Origin: Myxococcota bacterium | Lineage (GTDB): Bacteria; Myxococcota_A; Polyangia; HGW-17 | NCBI GenBank assembly: GCA_018821305.1 | Contig: JAHJMN010000199.1 | Location: forward strand, 1-64,000 | Length of the DNA: 64,000 nt | Direction of reading: 5' to 3' | Shown: positions 24,255 through 33,366 of the stretch, piece after piece | Layout: each line of letters begins with the position of its first letter | How positions within the stretch are numbered: position 1 is the first letter of the stretch | The notes under the pieces: generated by a model | What the model was told of the DNA's origin: nothing | What the model saw: the letters and a program-made list of their open reading frames with translations, nothing else | Databases searched by the model: none | Position numbers and translations under genes: made by a program

Positions 24255-25025
24255 TCAGAGTTTGATGGTGCCTTCAAAAACACAATGAGCTGAACCTTCT
24301 AAAAGGGTTATATTGCCGTGGGTCACGATGGCGCTCCCTCCGGCTTGAACCACCTTTATTCGATCCACAAAAATCAGTTCCTTTGAGCGTGCAGCAAATG
24401 ATGTAGCTACGGCTCCGGTTCCGCAGGCCATTGTGAAACCAGCCCCTCGTTCCCACACCGCAAGATGAATCTCGTCCCCGGAAACGCGGGCGAATGAGAC
24501 GTTAATTCCGCCTTCTACAGATGTTTCAATATCTGGCCCGAGGGCAAGAGCAAGTTCCTTAATGTCTTCATTTTCCTCAACAAATGTTATACAGTGAGGG
24601 TTTCCTGTGTTTACGATAGTAAAATCCCGGTTATGGCGCGTGATTGAGCCTGATAAAATCGGTTTTTCCAGGTAACCTTCAACAACGGCGGAATTTTCAT
24701 CGATTTCGGAAATTATACGCCCGCCTCTCACGCCGGAAGCAGTCATTAAATCAATGGTTTTATTCAAGGGCATGATATTTCGGCGAAACAGGTGGTAAAT
24801 TGTACAGCGCAGACCATTTCCGCACATTAAAGCTTCGCTGCCATCGGAGTTATAAATGCGCATATCAAGGCCTGAAGTAGTGGTGACACCTAAAATGCCA
24901 TCAGCTCCAATGCCGCTTCGCCGGTTGCAGAGAGTTTTAATTAACTCCGGATTAAGCATTTCGGGATTTTCAATGAGAATGTAGTCGTTGAGCAGGGCCT
25001 GATATTTATAAAAATGAAGTTCCAT
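24255..25025 (-). CDS. dapF: diaminopimelate epimerase
   Basis: The enzyme interconverts LL- and meso-diaminopimelate for peptidoglycan and lysine. Both active-site cysteines are present, in 'EALMCGNGLRCTIYHLF' and 'GFTMACGTGAVATSFAA', and 'RSGIGADGIL' and 'NTGNPHCITFV' are family signatures. I place the start at 25025 (MELHFYKYQALLNDYI) because family members begin with this strand. However, no Shine-Dalgarno sequence precedes that ATG. A GTG at 25061, inside the palindromic repeat, has AAGG 7 nt before it and would add 12 residues. The start is therefore open. Confidence 0.9.
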   Translation of the reverse strand: MELHFYKYQALLNDYILIENPEMLNPELIKTLCNRRSGIGADGILGVTTTSGLDMRIYNSDGSEALMCGNGLRCTIYHLFRRNIMPLNKTIDLMTASGVRGGRIISEIDENSAVVEGYLEKPILSGSITRHNRDFTIVNTGNPHCITFVEENEDIKELALALGPDIETSVEGGINVSFARVSGDEIHLAVWERGAGFTMACGTGAVATSFAARSKELIFVDRIKVVQAGGSAIVTHGNITLLEGSAHCVFEGTIKL

Positions 25026-25055
25026 GGTGGTGCAACTTTCGTCAGGAAGAATTAC

Positions 25056-25160
25056 GGACACGAACTACCTTGTTATCCTGAACATGCTCAATTTTGACAA
25101 AAATTGAATTTCAGGCAAGCAATTTCGCGAAGCGGAATGCAAGAGGACACGAACTACCTT
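25056..25160 (-). repeat. palindromic element between the RNA methyltransferase gene and dapF
   Basis: A 16-bp perfect direct repeat, GGACACGAACTACCTT, bounds the block (25056-25071 and 25145-25160). On the minus strand it reads 'AGTTCGTGTCCTCTTGCATT' with TTCGCGAA next, as in the elements at 18622 and 40626. The subtype found at 15325 follows (CCTGAAATTCAATTTTT...TTGAGCATGTTCAGG). The TAG in its first copy is the stop codon of the upstream RNA methyltransferase gene. Confidence 0.75.
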
Positions 25161-25726
25161 ACACCGAAGAGACGATCAAGTACAATGGATACAGCACTGC
25201 GGACGCTCAGATGATTATACTCCGATGGTCCCTTTATTGGAGGCAGAACAGCCCGCGCCATGTTCATCAGTTCCGGTGCCATTCCCCAGCCCGTTCCGAA
25301 CATGAGGACCAGGGGTCTTTTGTCAAGCACAGCTTCCTCGTATGTCATCATTGGCGCATTACTCAAAGACCGGGCACTGGTGGCGACGATGAGTGGTTCG
25401 TCATTTTCAATTTCCCGGATTTTAGCCAGACAGTCCGCTATGTTTGGTGCAACGGCGGTAGTGTCAAACGCCTGGGCCCTTCTCTCATTGTATGACGCTC
25501 CCCACCCGCGAGTCCAGTGCTCAATGACATTCTCAACCAATTCCCGCTGGAGTTTGATGGGTGTTACAATGAAGTAATTTCCAATACCGTACGTTCTGCA
25601 GGCTCTGGATATGTCGTGAATATCCAGATTCGTAACGGCGGTAGTTACAGTTTCGCCGTTGCGGTTGAGAACGGGGTAGTGCATTAAAAGCACATGAGTA
25701 TGCGATGCTTTCTCCTTGAGGTCCAT
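25154..25726 (-). CDS. TrmD-neighbour SAM-dependent RNA methyltransferase-like protein (PF09936 type)
   Basis: This 190-residue protein matches the SPOUT-like family often encoded beside trmD in deltaproteobacteria and thermophiles: 'VLLMHYPVLNRNGETVTTAV', 'TNLDIHDISRACRTYG', 'GASYNERRAQAFDTT', and 'PLVLMFGTGWGMAPELM', the last resembling a knot and SAM loop. The RNA target of this family is not established. Its ATG overlaps the trmD stop by one base (TAATG), so it is translated with trmD. Its own TAG stop lies inside a palindromic repeat, so the last codons may have been altered by insertion of the element. Confidence 0.8.
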   Translation of the reverse strand: MDLKEKASHTHVLLMHYPVLNRNGETVTTAVTNLDIHDISRACRTYGIGNYFIVTPIKLQRELVENVIEHWTRGWGASYNERRAQAFDTTAVAPNIADCLAKIREIENDEPLIVATSARSLSNAPMMTYEEAVLDKRPLVLMFGTGWGMAPELMNMARAVLPPIKGPSEYNHLSVRSAVSIVLDRLFGVR

Positions 25727-26451
25727 TATTCCAGGCCTTTCAGCAGTTTTCGATCTTCATCCGTGAGAGAAAACTGTTCAAATAAATCAGGGCGTCGTTC
25801 CCTGGTTCGGAGAAGTGACATTTTTCTTCTCCATTTTCTAATATTTTCGTGATGTCCCGACAGTAGAATTTCGGGAACTTTCAAACCGTTGAATTCAGCA
25901 GGTCTTGTGTAGTGCGGATATTCCAGAAGACCAGCAGTGTGCGATTCATCGGAAATACTTTCGTTGTTTCCCATAAAGTTTGGAAGAAGACGACAGACTC
26001 CTTCCATAAGAACCATTGAAGCTACTTCACCACCATTTAAAACATAATCTCCGATGGAGATTTCGCGATGAACATAAAGTTCACGGATTCGTTCATCAAT
26101 GCCTTCATACCTTCCGTTGAGAAGAATGAGCGGCTTGTCCATGGTGGCAAACTCGCGAAGTGTTTTTTGAGTGAGCAATTCCCCCTGTGGTGTCAGGTGA
26201 ATTACATATCCGCCTCCACTGGCCTCCGTTGCAGCCTTTATGGCAGCTTCAACGGGCTGTGGAGTCATAACCATTCCGGCACCTCCACCGTATGGAACAT
26301 CATCAACTTTAAAGTGCTTGTCCGCAGTATAGTTACGGATATCAACAAGTTGAATGTCCAGCAATCCATCCTGTACGGCTTTGCCCATCAGGGATGTGGA
26401 TATAAATCCATCAAAAATTTCCGGAAAGATGGTAAGAACGGCAATTTTCAT
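25726..26451 (-). CDS. trmD: tRNA (guanine-N1-)-methyltransferase
   Basis: The enzyme methylates G37 of tRNAs reading CNN and some other codons, preventing frameshifts. The deep-knot SPOUT motifs are clear: 'KIAVLTIFPEIFDGFI', 'DDVPYGGGAGMVM', 'LLNGRYEGIDERIRE', 'SIGDYVLNGGE' and 'HYTRPAEFNGLKVPEILLSG'. The start at 26451 gives 241 residues, as usual for the family; a start 9 codons earlier is possible. It lies downstream of rimM in the conserved rpsP-rimM-trmD order. Confidence 0.95.
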   Translation of the reverse strand: MKIAVLTIFPEIFDGFISTSLMGKAVQDGLLDIQLVDIRNYTADKHFKVDDVPYGGGAGMVMTPQPVEAAIKAATEASGGGYVIHLTPQGELLTQKTLREFATMDKPLILLNGRYEGIDERIRELYVHREISIGDYVLNGGEVASMVLMEGVCRLLPNFMGNNESISDESHTAGLLEYPHYTRPAEFNGLKVPEILLSGHHENIRKWRRKMSLLRTRERRPDLFEQFSLTDEDRKLLKGLE

Positions 26452-26525
26452 AGGAATATAAACTACATCCATGATCACATAATTGCCATTTTTTGTAATA
26501 AAATATATTTAAATAAATGATTTTA

Positions 26526-27071
26526 TTATGAAAAATGAAGATCGTGGATTGATGTAAAGAAGTCTTCTGAAATGATTGCTTTTTTATTGCTGTAATCAAA
26601 GTCAATAAAATGTTGAGGGGGAAGAGGGCAGATGATCTCTCCTGATTCCTGTTTAATCACTGCCATGGGGTAGGGCGCAGGAGAATGCATGAAGGATGTA
26701 ATTTTTCCCAGAGAACGCCCGGAAGGGGAGCAGATCTCCATGCCAATCATATCATCGAGAAAAAGCTCTTTTTCCGTAAGCTCACCGAGGTATTTCTTGT
26801 CAAACCAGAACTCAGTTCCCCGGAGAGTTTCAATTTTGTTACGATCTTTTATTTCTTCGCACTCAATGATGATGTTTCCATCAGTGTTGACGGCAGTTCG
26901 GGTGATATTTATCTCAAGAACAAAATCTTCTTCATCGGTTTTCCCCTTGAGAATTGCATTTTTGACAGGAGTCCAATCAACGGAAAGATCCGTATACACA
27001 ACAAAACCACCACGGACACCGTGAGGTTTAATGATCTTTCCTGCTTGAATCAATTCAGAATCTCTTGACAA
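26526..27071 (-). CDS. rimM: 16S rRNA processing protein RimM
   Basis: This 181-residue RimM has the N-terminal barrel ('IQAGKIIKPHGVRGGFVVYT') and a PRC-barrel C-terminal half with 'LFLDDMIGMEICSPSGRSLG' and 'EIICPLPPQHFIDFDYSNK'. It binds S19 and helps mature the head of the 30S subunit. It sits 14 nt after rpsP and 74 nt before trmD, as in most bacterial rpsP operons. The KH-domain gene often found between rpsP and rimM is absent. Confidence 0.93.
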   Translation of the reverse strand: MSRDSELIQAGKIIKPHGVRGGFVVYTDLSVDWTPVKNAILKGKTDEEDFVLEINITRTAVNTDGNIIIECEEIKDRNKIETLRGTEFWFDKKYLGELTEKELFLDDMIGMEICSPSGRSLGKITSFMHSPAPYPMAVIKQESGEIICPLPPQHFIDFDYSNKKAIISEDFFTSIHDLHFS

Positions 27072-27085
27072 TTTGAGGACAAAAT

Positions 27086-27340
27086 TTATTTGCCGGCAGT
27101 CTTGGCTTTGTAAGCGGTAATAAGTTTTTTAACCGTTACAGTGGGGATGGTTCCCTTGGAAAGCCAATGTTCAACTCTGTCCATTTTGAGTTCGATCTGT
27201 GGAACATCGCTGACGGGATTATAATAGCCGACCTGATCGGTTACTCTACCGTCACGACGGGATTCGGATTCCGTTACAACTATTCTATAGAAAGGGTTAC
27301 CTTTTGATCCACCGCGGGATAAGCGCATTTTCAATGCCAT
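27086..27340 (-). CDS. rpsP: 30S ribosomal protein S16
   Basis: This 84-residue S16 has 'MALKMRLSRGGSKGNPFYRI' at the N-terminus and 'GRVTDQVGYYNPV' in the body. The start is at 27340 because GGAGG stands 8 nt before it and S16 always begins here. The upstream 34 in-frame codons belong to the leader. It is first in the rpsP-rimM-trmD operon. rplS, which commonly follows trmD, is not in this operon. Confidence 0.97.
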   Translation of the reverse strand: MALKMRLSRGGSKGNPFYRIVVTESESRRDGRVTDQVGYYNPVSDVPQIELKMDRVEHWLSKGTIPTVTVKKLITAYKAKTAGK

Positions 27341-27358
27341 TATAAAAACCTCCAGATT

Positions 27359-27381
27359 ACTTCCCGTAAGGTCAGGGAAGT
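27359..27381 (-). promoter_or_regulatory. hairpin in the rpsP leader
   Basis: On the minus strand ACTTCCC-TGACCTTAC-GGGAAGT forms a perfect 7-bp stem with a 9-nt loop, ending about 5 nt before the GGAGG of rpsP. It may act on translation initiation. Regulation by S16 or another factor is only a guess. Confidence 0.45.
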
Positions 27382-27389
27382 GGAACGCA

Positions 27390-27418
27390 TATATAGATGA
27401 ACTTATTCCAAAGATCAA
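27390..27418 (-). promoter_or_regulatory. candidate promoter of the rpsP operon
   Basis: On the minus strand TTGATC (27418-27413) and TATATA (27395-27390) are separated by 17 bp. A transcript would start near 27383, so the hairpin at 27359-27381 would be almost at the 5' end of the mRNA. Confidence 0.5.
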
Positions 27419-27560
27419 GTACAAAGAAACAAATAAAAACAATAATTCGTTGAAATAAAGTGGATAAAACTCTAAGTTTACCAGCAGGAAAACTTCATTT
27501 TCAGTGTTGTATTTCCAGTTCGTAACTAAAATTCATTATGATTTTTTTCAGGAATATTAA

Positions 27561-29039
27561 ATGATATCAGTATTTTTAGTATTTTTTGCTATGACAGGGA
27601 ATGTGGACGTAATGACCATGAACGCCTTTGATCGGGCCAAGTGGTGTAATTCGATGCAGAATACTCTGGACATGTCCGAAGCACAAAAGCGGATCCTTGC
27701 ACCTGTTCCAACTTACAGGGTGGATGAAATTCGGAACTGGCTTCAGGTTAAAGGGGCTGTTTTGCCACCTCCATCAGGGTTTTTTGCTGTGCCTTCAGTT
27801 AAAATAAACATAAATCAGATTCGTAGGGAGAAAAAGAAGACTCCTGAACCACTGGATCTCTTCCTTGCGGCACCAGCTTTAACAGATCCTGCGAAAAATG
27901 CTGTAATGCTTGATATACTTACTCGGGGGTGTTTGATTAAAGCGCTGCTCAATCGAAAGACGGAAGTAAGTGTCCCGATGTTGCTTCTCAATGCGTCATT
28001 TCATCCACCTACTATGATTTTCCGGAACATGATTGCTACCGGTCTTCAGAAAATGGGGCCGATCACTGTGCTTTCTCTATATGAGTACAGCAGGCAGAGC
28101 GTAAACCGTCAGCGGAATAAAGAGCTGTTTTATAAAGTAAGGTTTGCAGAATATGTAATTAATTCATCCGCATCCGGTAATCCACGGTTTGCTCTTCAGT
28201 CAGAGAAGTCTCTGCGTTTGAAACTTATTGCTCTGTATGGGGAAAACCTGTCATCTCAGGCAATTGAACCCCTTCTCGAAATTGCAAACAGTGAAGATAT
28301 CGAGTATCGAAAGGCCGGACGGGACGCTATTTTAAAGTACTTTGACAGTAAAAAGAAATCCGCAACAGTAGGAACAATCAAACTTCCCGGTGGCGAAGAA
28401 AAGAAAGCAGTTTTGTATATCAGTCCGAAAGCGAGAGCTTTTCATGCGGTAAAACAGAAGTTGGAAGAACTGACGAAGGGTGACTATGACCGCACTGCTT
28501 CCGGCCGGGGTCTGGCGATCAATCTGTTTTCCGAGTGGGATAAAAGGCGGAATTCAAAATGGAAATACGCTTTTGCGGATGCCTGGGAACTGGATAAAAA
28601 CGGGCAAAAAGAGCAGGCTGTTGAAAAATACCGTGAGATTCTTGCCAATGCCCCGGATCTTCCTCAAAGAAAACTCATGGTTGGTGCTTTTCTGGAACTT
28701 GCCCGACAACATCTTGGAAAAGGATCTATTGCAAAGGCCTTGAATCTTTTCAGGATCGTTATACAGATAGACCCAAAACCGATATATGAGGCCGACCTTT
28801 TCTATCTTCTCGGGCTGATGGAGGAAAGTTCCGGTGATACAGAACAGGCCCGGTTCTGGTATCGTATGTCCTTGCGCAGAAATCCGGAACATATCTGGTC
28901 TGCAGGGGCTCTCAGTTCTTTGAGTCCAGTCCCAATTCTTCCCATCGGGGATTGGGAGAGAAGTGCATTTTTCTTCAGTGCTTTTCTGGCCTTTGCCCTG
29001 TTTTTCATCTGGTCTCTCAGGAGGCTTTTATCATGGTAA
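27561..29039 (+). CDS. TPR/HEAT-like envelope protein with a C-terminal membrane helix
   Basis: I do not recognise a named family for this 492-residue protein. Residues 120-260 look like HEAT-type helical pairs ('SQAIEPLLEIANSEDIEYRKAGRDAI' pattern). Residues 330-460 are tetratricopeptide-like ('AFADAWELDKNGQKEQAVEK', 'LGKGSIAKALNLFRIV'). One hydrophobic helix closes the protein at 468-487 ('AFFFSAFLAFALFFIWSL'), and the N-terminus may be a signal sequence. AGGAA lies 6 nt before the ATG. The next gene starts inside its last codons, so the two are co-translated. It is probably a membrane-anchored scaffold. Confidence 0.65.
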   Translation: MISVFLVFFAMTGNVDVMTMNAFDRAKWCNSMQNTLDMSEAQKRILAPVPTYRVDEIRNWLQVKGAVLPPPSGFFAVPSVKININQIRREKKKTPEPLDLFLAAPALTDPAKNAVMLDILTRGCLIKALLNRKTEVSVPMLLLNASFHPPTMIFRNMIATGLQKMGPITVLSLYEYSRQSVNRQRNKELFYKVRFAEYVINSSASGNPRFALQSEKSLRLKLIALYGENLSSQAIEPLLEIANSEDIEYRKAGRDAILKYFDSKKKSATVGTIKLPGGEEKKAVLYISPKARAFHAVKQKLEELTKGDYDRTASGRGLAINLFSEWDKRRNSKWKYAFADAWELDKNGQKEQAVEKYREILANAPDLPQRKLMVGAFLELARQHLGKGSIAKALNLFRIVIQIDPKPIYEADLFYLLGLMEESSGDTEQARFWYRMSLRRNPEHIWSAGALSSLSPVPILPIGDWERSAFFFSAFLAFALFFIWSLRRLLSW

Positions 29040-29593
29040 TACTCCTGATTCTCGGAATCATTTTATTTCCTGCCGTTTCAAATGGTCAAACCATTACAGT
29101 TTCGCTGGATGCTGATGCTTTAGGTCGACTTATTGAAAACAATACTCCCGATTCAATTCCACTTTATGGGCCTTTTTATCTGAGTAATATTAAGGTTGAT
29201 TCAATTGAAAGTGATGTGGTGAAAGGTAAAGTCCAGCTTGATTTCCGTGGAAGCATGAAGATTCCATTGCCTTTTTTTAAAACCAGAACAATTGATGTGG
29301 ATACGGGAATTCCCCTCGGAATAACGTTCAAGGTGCGAGCTAACCGAACGGAGATTTTTATTCCCGTCGATTCCTTAACTTTCAAGACCGGACCGCTGGG
29401 TGTTAGTCTTAAAAACCGCCTTATGACTCTGTTTCGAAGCTGGATGTCTTCTTCTTCGGGGAGATCTTCTCTGCAAAGTAGTCTGACGTGGGATATGGGA
29501 AAGACTCTTCGAACGATTTTCGGAAAAGGTAAGTGGAAGTTACAAATATCCCAGAAAAAGGATCTGATTACTCTGCTGGCTAAATTGCCCTGA
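29033..29593 (+). CDS. small exported protein of unknown function
   Basis: The 186-residue protein has an N-terminal signal ('VILLILGIILFPAVSNG') and a mature part that starts 'QTITVSLDADALGRLIENN'. Beta-rich segments and a basic, serine-rich stretch follow ('RSWMSSSSGRSSLQSSL'). The start at 29033 is set by GGAGG 8 nt upstream and overlaps the TPR gene by 7 nt. No family was recognised. It resembles periplasmic lipid-binding or DUF-type beta proteins only in a general way. Confidence 0.6.
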   Translation: MVILLILGIILFPAVSNGQTITVSLDADALGRLIENNTPDSIPLYGPFYLSNIKVDSIESDVVKGKVQLDFRGSMKIPLPFFKTRTIDVDTGIPLGITFKVRANRTEIFIPVDSLTFKTGPLGVSLKNRLMTLFRSWMSSSSGRSSLQSSLTWDMGKTLRTIFGKGKWKLQISQKKDLITLLAKLP

Positions 29594-29604
29594 ACGGGTG
29601 TTTC

Positions 29605-30483
29605 TTGAATAATAAAACAAAATCATATATATATGCTATTTCCGCAGTGATGATGTGGTCCACAGTGGCTACAGCATTTAAAATTACACTGCGACACACT
29701 TCCGTATCAGGTCTTGTTTTTCTGTCATCTTTCTTTTCCTTGCTTTGTTTCGCAGTAATTCTTTTTGGTTTCCGGCGGACTTCCCCTGTATCGGTGTTTA
29801 GTCTGAACAGGTTGAAGACTGGATTTTTTCGCGGGCTTCTGAACCCTGTAATTTATTATTTTGTTCTTTTTCATGCCTATTCTCTGCTTTTAGCTCAGCA
29901 TGCCCAGGCAATTAATTATACCTGGGGGATCACTCTTGGAATTGCCGCAGCACTTTATTTAAAGCAAAAATTCACAGTTTTCGATGTAATCGGTTCCATT
30001 ATTTCCTGGGGTGGTGTTGCATTCATTATATATACTAACGCAGGTCCTTCGGGATCCATAAACCTGATAGGGGTTTTTCTTGCGCTCTTTTCAACGGTAT
30101 TGTGGAGTTTTTACTGGATCTGGAATGCTGACAGTGCTGAAGATGAAGTGATTTCTTTTTTCTTTAATTTTTTATGGGGAACCATTATCAGTGGGTTGAT
30201 TTTAATTTTTACCGGTTTTCCAGGTTTTTCCCTTGAAGCGCTTGCGGGGGGAGCCTGGATAGGTATTTTTGAAATGGGCATTACATTTTTACTCTGGCTT
30301 CGAGCAATGAAATTATCGGAAAATGCCAGCGATGTGACGACTCTGATATTTCTTTCACCCTTTATAAGTCTTGTATTTATAGGAAAATTTGCCGGGGAAT
30401 CTGTCAGTTTACTGTCGATTATTGGTCTTACTATAATCGTAGGTGGTCTTATTTTTCGGCAAAAAATGAAAAAGAAGGAATAA
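29605..30483 (+). CDS. EamA/DMT-family transporter
   Basis: The 292-residue protein has ten hydrophobic helices in two EamA halves. Typical sequence is 'SAVMMWSTVATAFKITL' at the first helix, 'AQAINYTWGITLGIAA', and 'TTLIFLSPFISLVF' near the last pair. Members export amino acids or other metabolites. The start is a TTG at 29605, needed to include the first helix and with a weak GGGTG before it. It is 11 nt after the preceding gene, in a plus-strand group running to 33293. The substrate is unknown. Confidence 0.85.
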   Translation: MNNKTKSYIYAISAVMMWSTVATAFKITLRHTSVSGLVFLSSFFSLLCFAVILFGFRRTSPVSVFSLNRLKTGFFRGLLNPVIYYFVLFHAYSLLLAQHAQAINYTWGITLGIAAALYLKQKFTVFDVIGSIISWGGVAFIIYTNAGPSGSINLIGVFLALFSTVLWSFYWIWNADSAEDEVISFFFNFLWGTIISGLILIFTGFPGFSLEALAGGAWIGIFEMGITFLLWLRAMKLSENASDVTTLIFLSPFISLVFIGKFAGESVSLLSIIGLTIIVGGLIFRQKMKKKE

Positions 30484-30563
30484 AATCTTTAAGTTTGGAT
30501 TTTTAAGCATGAAAGTCACCCTCAGTTCTTTTGGGGAAGAAATCGGATTCGTGGAAACTACGT

Positions 30564-33293
30564 ATGACAGATAATCAAGAAAAAAAAATACAATCCTGGT
30601 ATTACCGGAACAGAAAAAAATTGTATTTCAGCATAATTTTGCTGGTTCTATTTATCGGAATATCTGTTGCCTTATTTTTATATTATCGCAATGATTCTGG
30701 AACTTCGGAAATAGTTTTTAAAAATCGTGAAATCAGAATCCTTGGAATTGCAAGGGTACTTCCCGCCGCTGATTATGTAAAACCTGCAGTTTTATTGACG
30801 GATATGGCTGGAAATCCCGTTCCTTTATTGTCTTTTAAAGATAATGAATTTTATTATTTTCTTGATATTAATGGGAAATATCGAATCACTGTTACATCTC
30901 CTTTGGCGGAGAGTCGAACCGTAATATGGTCAAAACCCTGGGAAAATCTTGATATTGAACTGGTAGTTAAGCCTTTTGCAGCGGGTATAGTAGTTGATTC
31001 CGAAGACATGCCCGTTTCCGGGGCAAAAGTTATGGTAAAAGATAAGGATTCAAAAGAAAAATACGCTCAAACGGGGAAAAACGGGGAGTTCTTTATTGGA
31101 CTTGATTCCGATACTCTTAATCGTCTGTCGGTTTTTAATGAAGGATATACGGAGATTAAGGATTTTGTTCTGGATAAGGATTCAAAAGCCCTCGTACTGC
31201 GGATCACAAAAACAAACAGTCTTGGCATCAGAACACTTGATGCTGAAGGAAATCCCGTTCCCGGCTGTTCCATAGTTTTTGGGGGAGAGGGAATCTGGCC
31301 CCCGGTTCATCTCGTTTCCGGACCAGATGGGAAAGTTGCAGTGAGAGGCGTTTCTGAAGGTTACTACTCCGTATCCGCCTGGAATGAAAAGTTGACCGGA
31401 GATATGGACGGTTTTTATGTAGAAAAAAACACTGAAACGGAAATCCACCTGCATATGGATCCCGGAACAAAACTGAAATTTCTCGTGAGGGACAGGAAAT
31501 CCGGTGTGGGAATTGAGGGGGCATCGGTAACTGTTGCCCTGGAAGATCCCGGAATCATATCTCATACTATGGAAACGGATAAAAATGGCTTTATTACGAC
31601 AGCGCCATTGAAAAAGGGGAAGATCCGGTTCAATATTACAGCACCGGGGTATATTAATTTATCTGGACGTCGATACTGGGTTTCCGATACTGATAAATTT
31701 GCTGTATTTGAAATGGACCGGGGACTTACATTGCGCGGTCAGGTTGTTGATGAGCGGGATCTGCCAGTGGAAAACGCCATCGTGGAGATCCACGGAACTG
31801 ACTCCGCTGGACACATGGTAACTCCTGTTTCCCTTGGTTCATCAGAACTTAAACCATCAAAAGAACTCGGCGTAACTGCAAAAAAAACGACTATCGGCCT
31901 TCTCACGGATGGCGCCGTTACTACAGATTCCGAAGGAAAATTTATACTTACTGGTATTCCTTCAGGTATTTTGGGTTTGAGGGTCAAGCATCAGGATTAT
32001 TCCAGCGGATTTATGCATCTGGGGTATGTGGAAAAAACCCGGGACGATATATTGTTAAAATTAAAAAAAGGGCGGGATCTTACAGGGTATATTGTTGATA
32101 AAGCTGGTATTCCCCTTGGTGGAACGGAAATTCGTGTTGAATCAGATTTTGCACCGGACTTCAGTTTTACGACCTATGCGGATAACTCCGGGAATTTTAA
32201 AATCAGCGGTTGTCCCGAAGTGGTTACCCTTACTTATCGCCTTCTGGGTTTTTCTCCGGTTACGGAAACAATCAAACCTGCTGGAGATCACAAAGTGATT
32301 CTGGATCGTGCGGAGACTTACTTTTCGATTTTTGTCAGGGACAATAGAAGTATTCCTCTTTCCGGAGCTCTTGTAACTATTGAAAGTACCAATCGGCCGG
32401 AAGTTTTTTCAACTATTTCGGGGCCCAGTGGCAAAACTGACTTTAAAAATACTGGAAAATGCCCCTTCCGGGTTACTGTGAATCATCAGGAATATCCAGA
32501 GTACAGTTTTATGCTGGAAAAATGCGAAGATAAGAATGTGGAACTTCCTGCGGGTGGCGGATTTGAACTTTTCATTAGAGATAAGAGAACATCAAATCCT
32601 TTAAGCGGCACATTAAAAATGTATCATTCCTCCGGATCAGAGGAAGAATTTGCTTTTTCAAAGGGAAAGGTTCGTCGTAGCGGGGTATCTGAAGGGGCAT
32701 ATACTGCGGTTATAGCTTCGTTTGGTTATGCTGATGTGATTATTTCATTGAAAATTCCAAAGGGTAATTCCCCGGGAGAAATAACTCTAAAAGAACGCAT
32801 TATTGAGATGGAAATGGGGGGGACAGTTACGGGAAATGTCGTGGACTACTATGGTTATCCAGTGAAATATGCTCGCGTTATTGCTGGAAATGAAACGACT
32901 TTTACCGATGCTGTGGGCAATTTCACTGTGAAATCCCTGGAAAGTGGAACTGTTACTTTTCACATCTGGCATCAGTTGAAGGGTTACGCAAAAAAAGATG
33001 TGACTGTTGAAAGCAACTCCACTACGAGCGGAGTAAATATTCGCATGGGGCAGATAGGTGAAAAGCACCGGAAAAAGCTTACTTTTATTAAAAAGAATGG
33101 GAGGCTTTATGCGGATCCGATTCCCAGAGACCTTGCGGAAGTATTAACTTCTAATGATGAAATTCTTTCGGTGAATGGTCTAGGGGCAACAGTTCCATTA
33201 GAGTTGATTAATCGTCGAATTGCAATGGGGGGCGGGGTTATCTACTTGACACTAAAAGTAAAAGGTAGAGGAATTGAATCAGTTTTCTACTGA
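30564..33293 (+). CDS. membrane-anchored protein of repeated carboxypeptidase regulatory-like domains with a PDZ-like end
   Basis: The protein has about 909 residues from the ATG at 30564. It has a short cytoplasmic N-terminus, one membrane helix ('FSIILLVLFIGISVALFLYY', about 27-46), then a long outer part of eight or more beta-sandwich repeats. These have the pattern 'G.V.D..g.Pv.gA.V.......TD..G.F...gl..G' ('GQVVDERDLPVENAIVEIHG', 'GYIVDKAGIPLGGTEIRVE', 'GNVVDYYGYPVKYARVI'). The last 60 residues ('DLAEVLTSNDEILSVNGLGA') resemble a PDZ domain. It probably projects into the periplasm as a ruler or binding protein. The partner is unknown. Confidence 0.78.
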   Translation: MTDNQEKKIQSWYYRNRKKLYFSIILLVLFIGISVALFLYYRNDSGTSEIVFKNREIRILGIARVLPAADYVKPAVLLTDMAGNPVPLLSFKDNEFYYFLDINGKYRITVTSPLAESRTVIWSKPWENLDIELVVKPFAAGIVVDSEDMPVSGAKVMVKDKDSKEKYAQTGKNGEFFIGLDSDTLNRLSVFNEGYTEIKDFVLDKDSKALVLRITKTNSLGIRTLDAEGNPVPGCSIVFGGEGIWPPVHLVSGPDGKVAVRGVSEGYYSVSAWNEKLTGDMDGFYVEKNTETEIHLHMDPGTKLKFLVRDRKSGVGIEGASVTVALEDPGIISHTMETDKNGFITTAPLKKGKIRFNITAPGYINLSGRRYWVSDTDKFAVFEMDRGLTLRGQVVDERDLPVENAIVEIHGTDSAGHMVTPVSLGSSELKPSKELGVTAKKTTIGLLTDGAVTTDSEGKFILTGIPSGILGLRVKHQDYSSGFMHLGYVEKTRDDILLKLKKGRDLTGYIVDKAGIPLGGTEIRVESDFAPDFSFTTYADNSGNFKISGCPEVVTLTYRLLGFSPVTETIKPAGDHKVILDRAETYFSIFVRDNRSIPLSGALVTIESTNRPEVFSTISGPSGKTDFKNTGKCPFRVTVNHQEYPEYSFMLEKCEDKNVELPAGGGFELFIRDKRTSNPLSGTLKMYHSSGSEEEFAFSKGKVRRSGVSEGAYTAVIASFGYADVIISLKIPKGNSPGEITLKERIIEMEMGGTVTGNVVDYYGYPVKYARVIAGNETTFTDAVGNFTVKSLESGTVTFHIWHQLKGYAKKDVTVESNSTTSGVNIRMGQIGEKHRKKLTFIKKNGRLYADPIPRDLAEVLTSNDEILSVNGLGATVPLELINRRIAMGGGVIYLTLKVKGRGIESVFY

Positions 33294-33366
33294 TTTTTGT
33301 TTTAATTTCCAAAATCTACATTGGTTTTCTCGTGCTGCTGCGTATAATTTTTATGTTTATTCTGTA

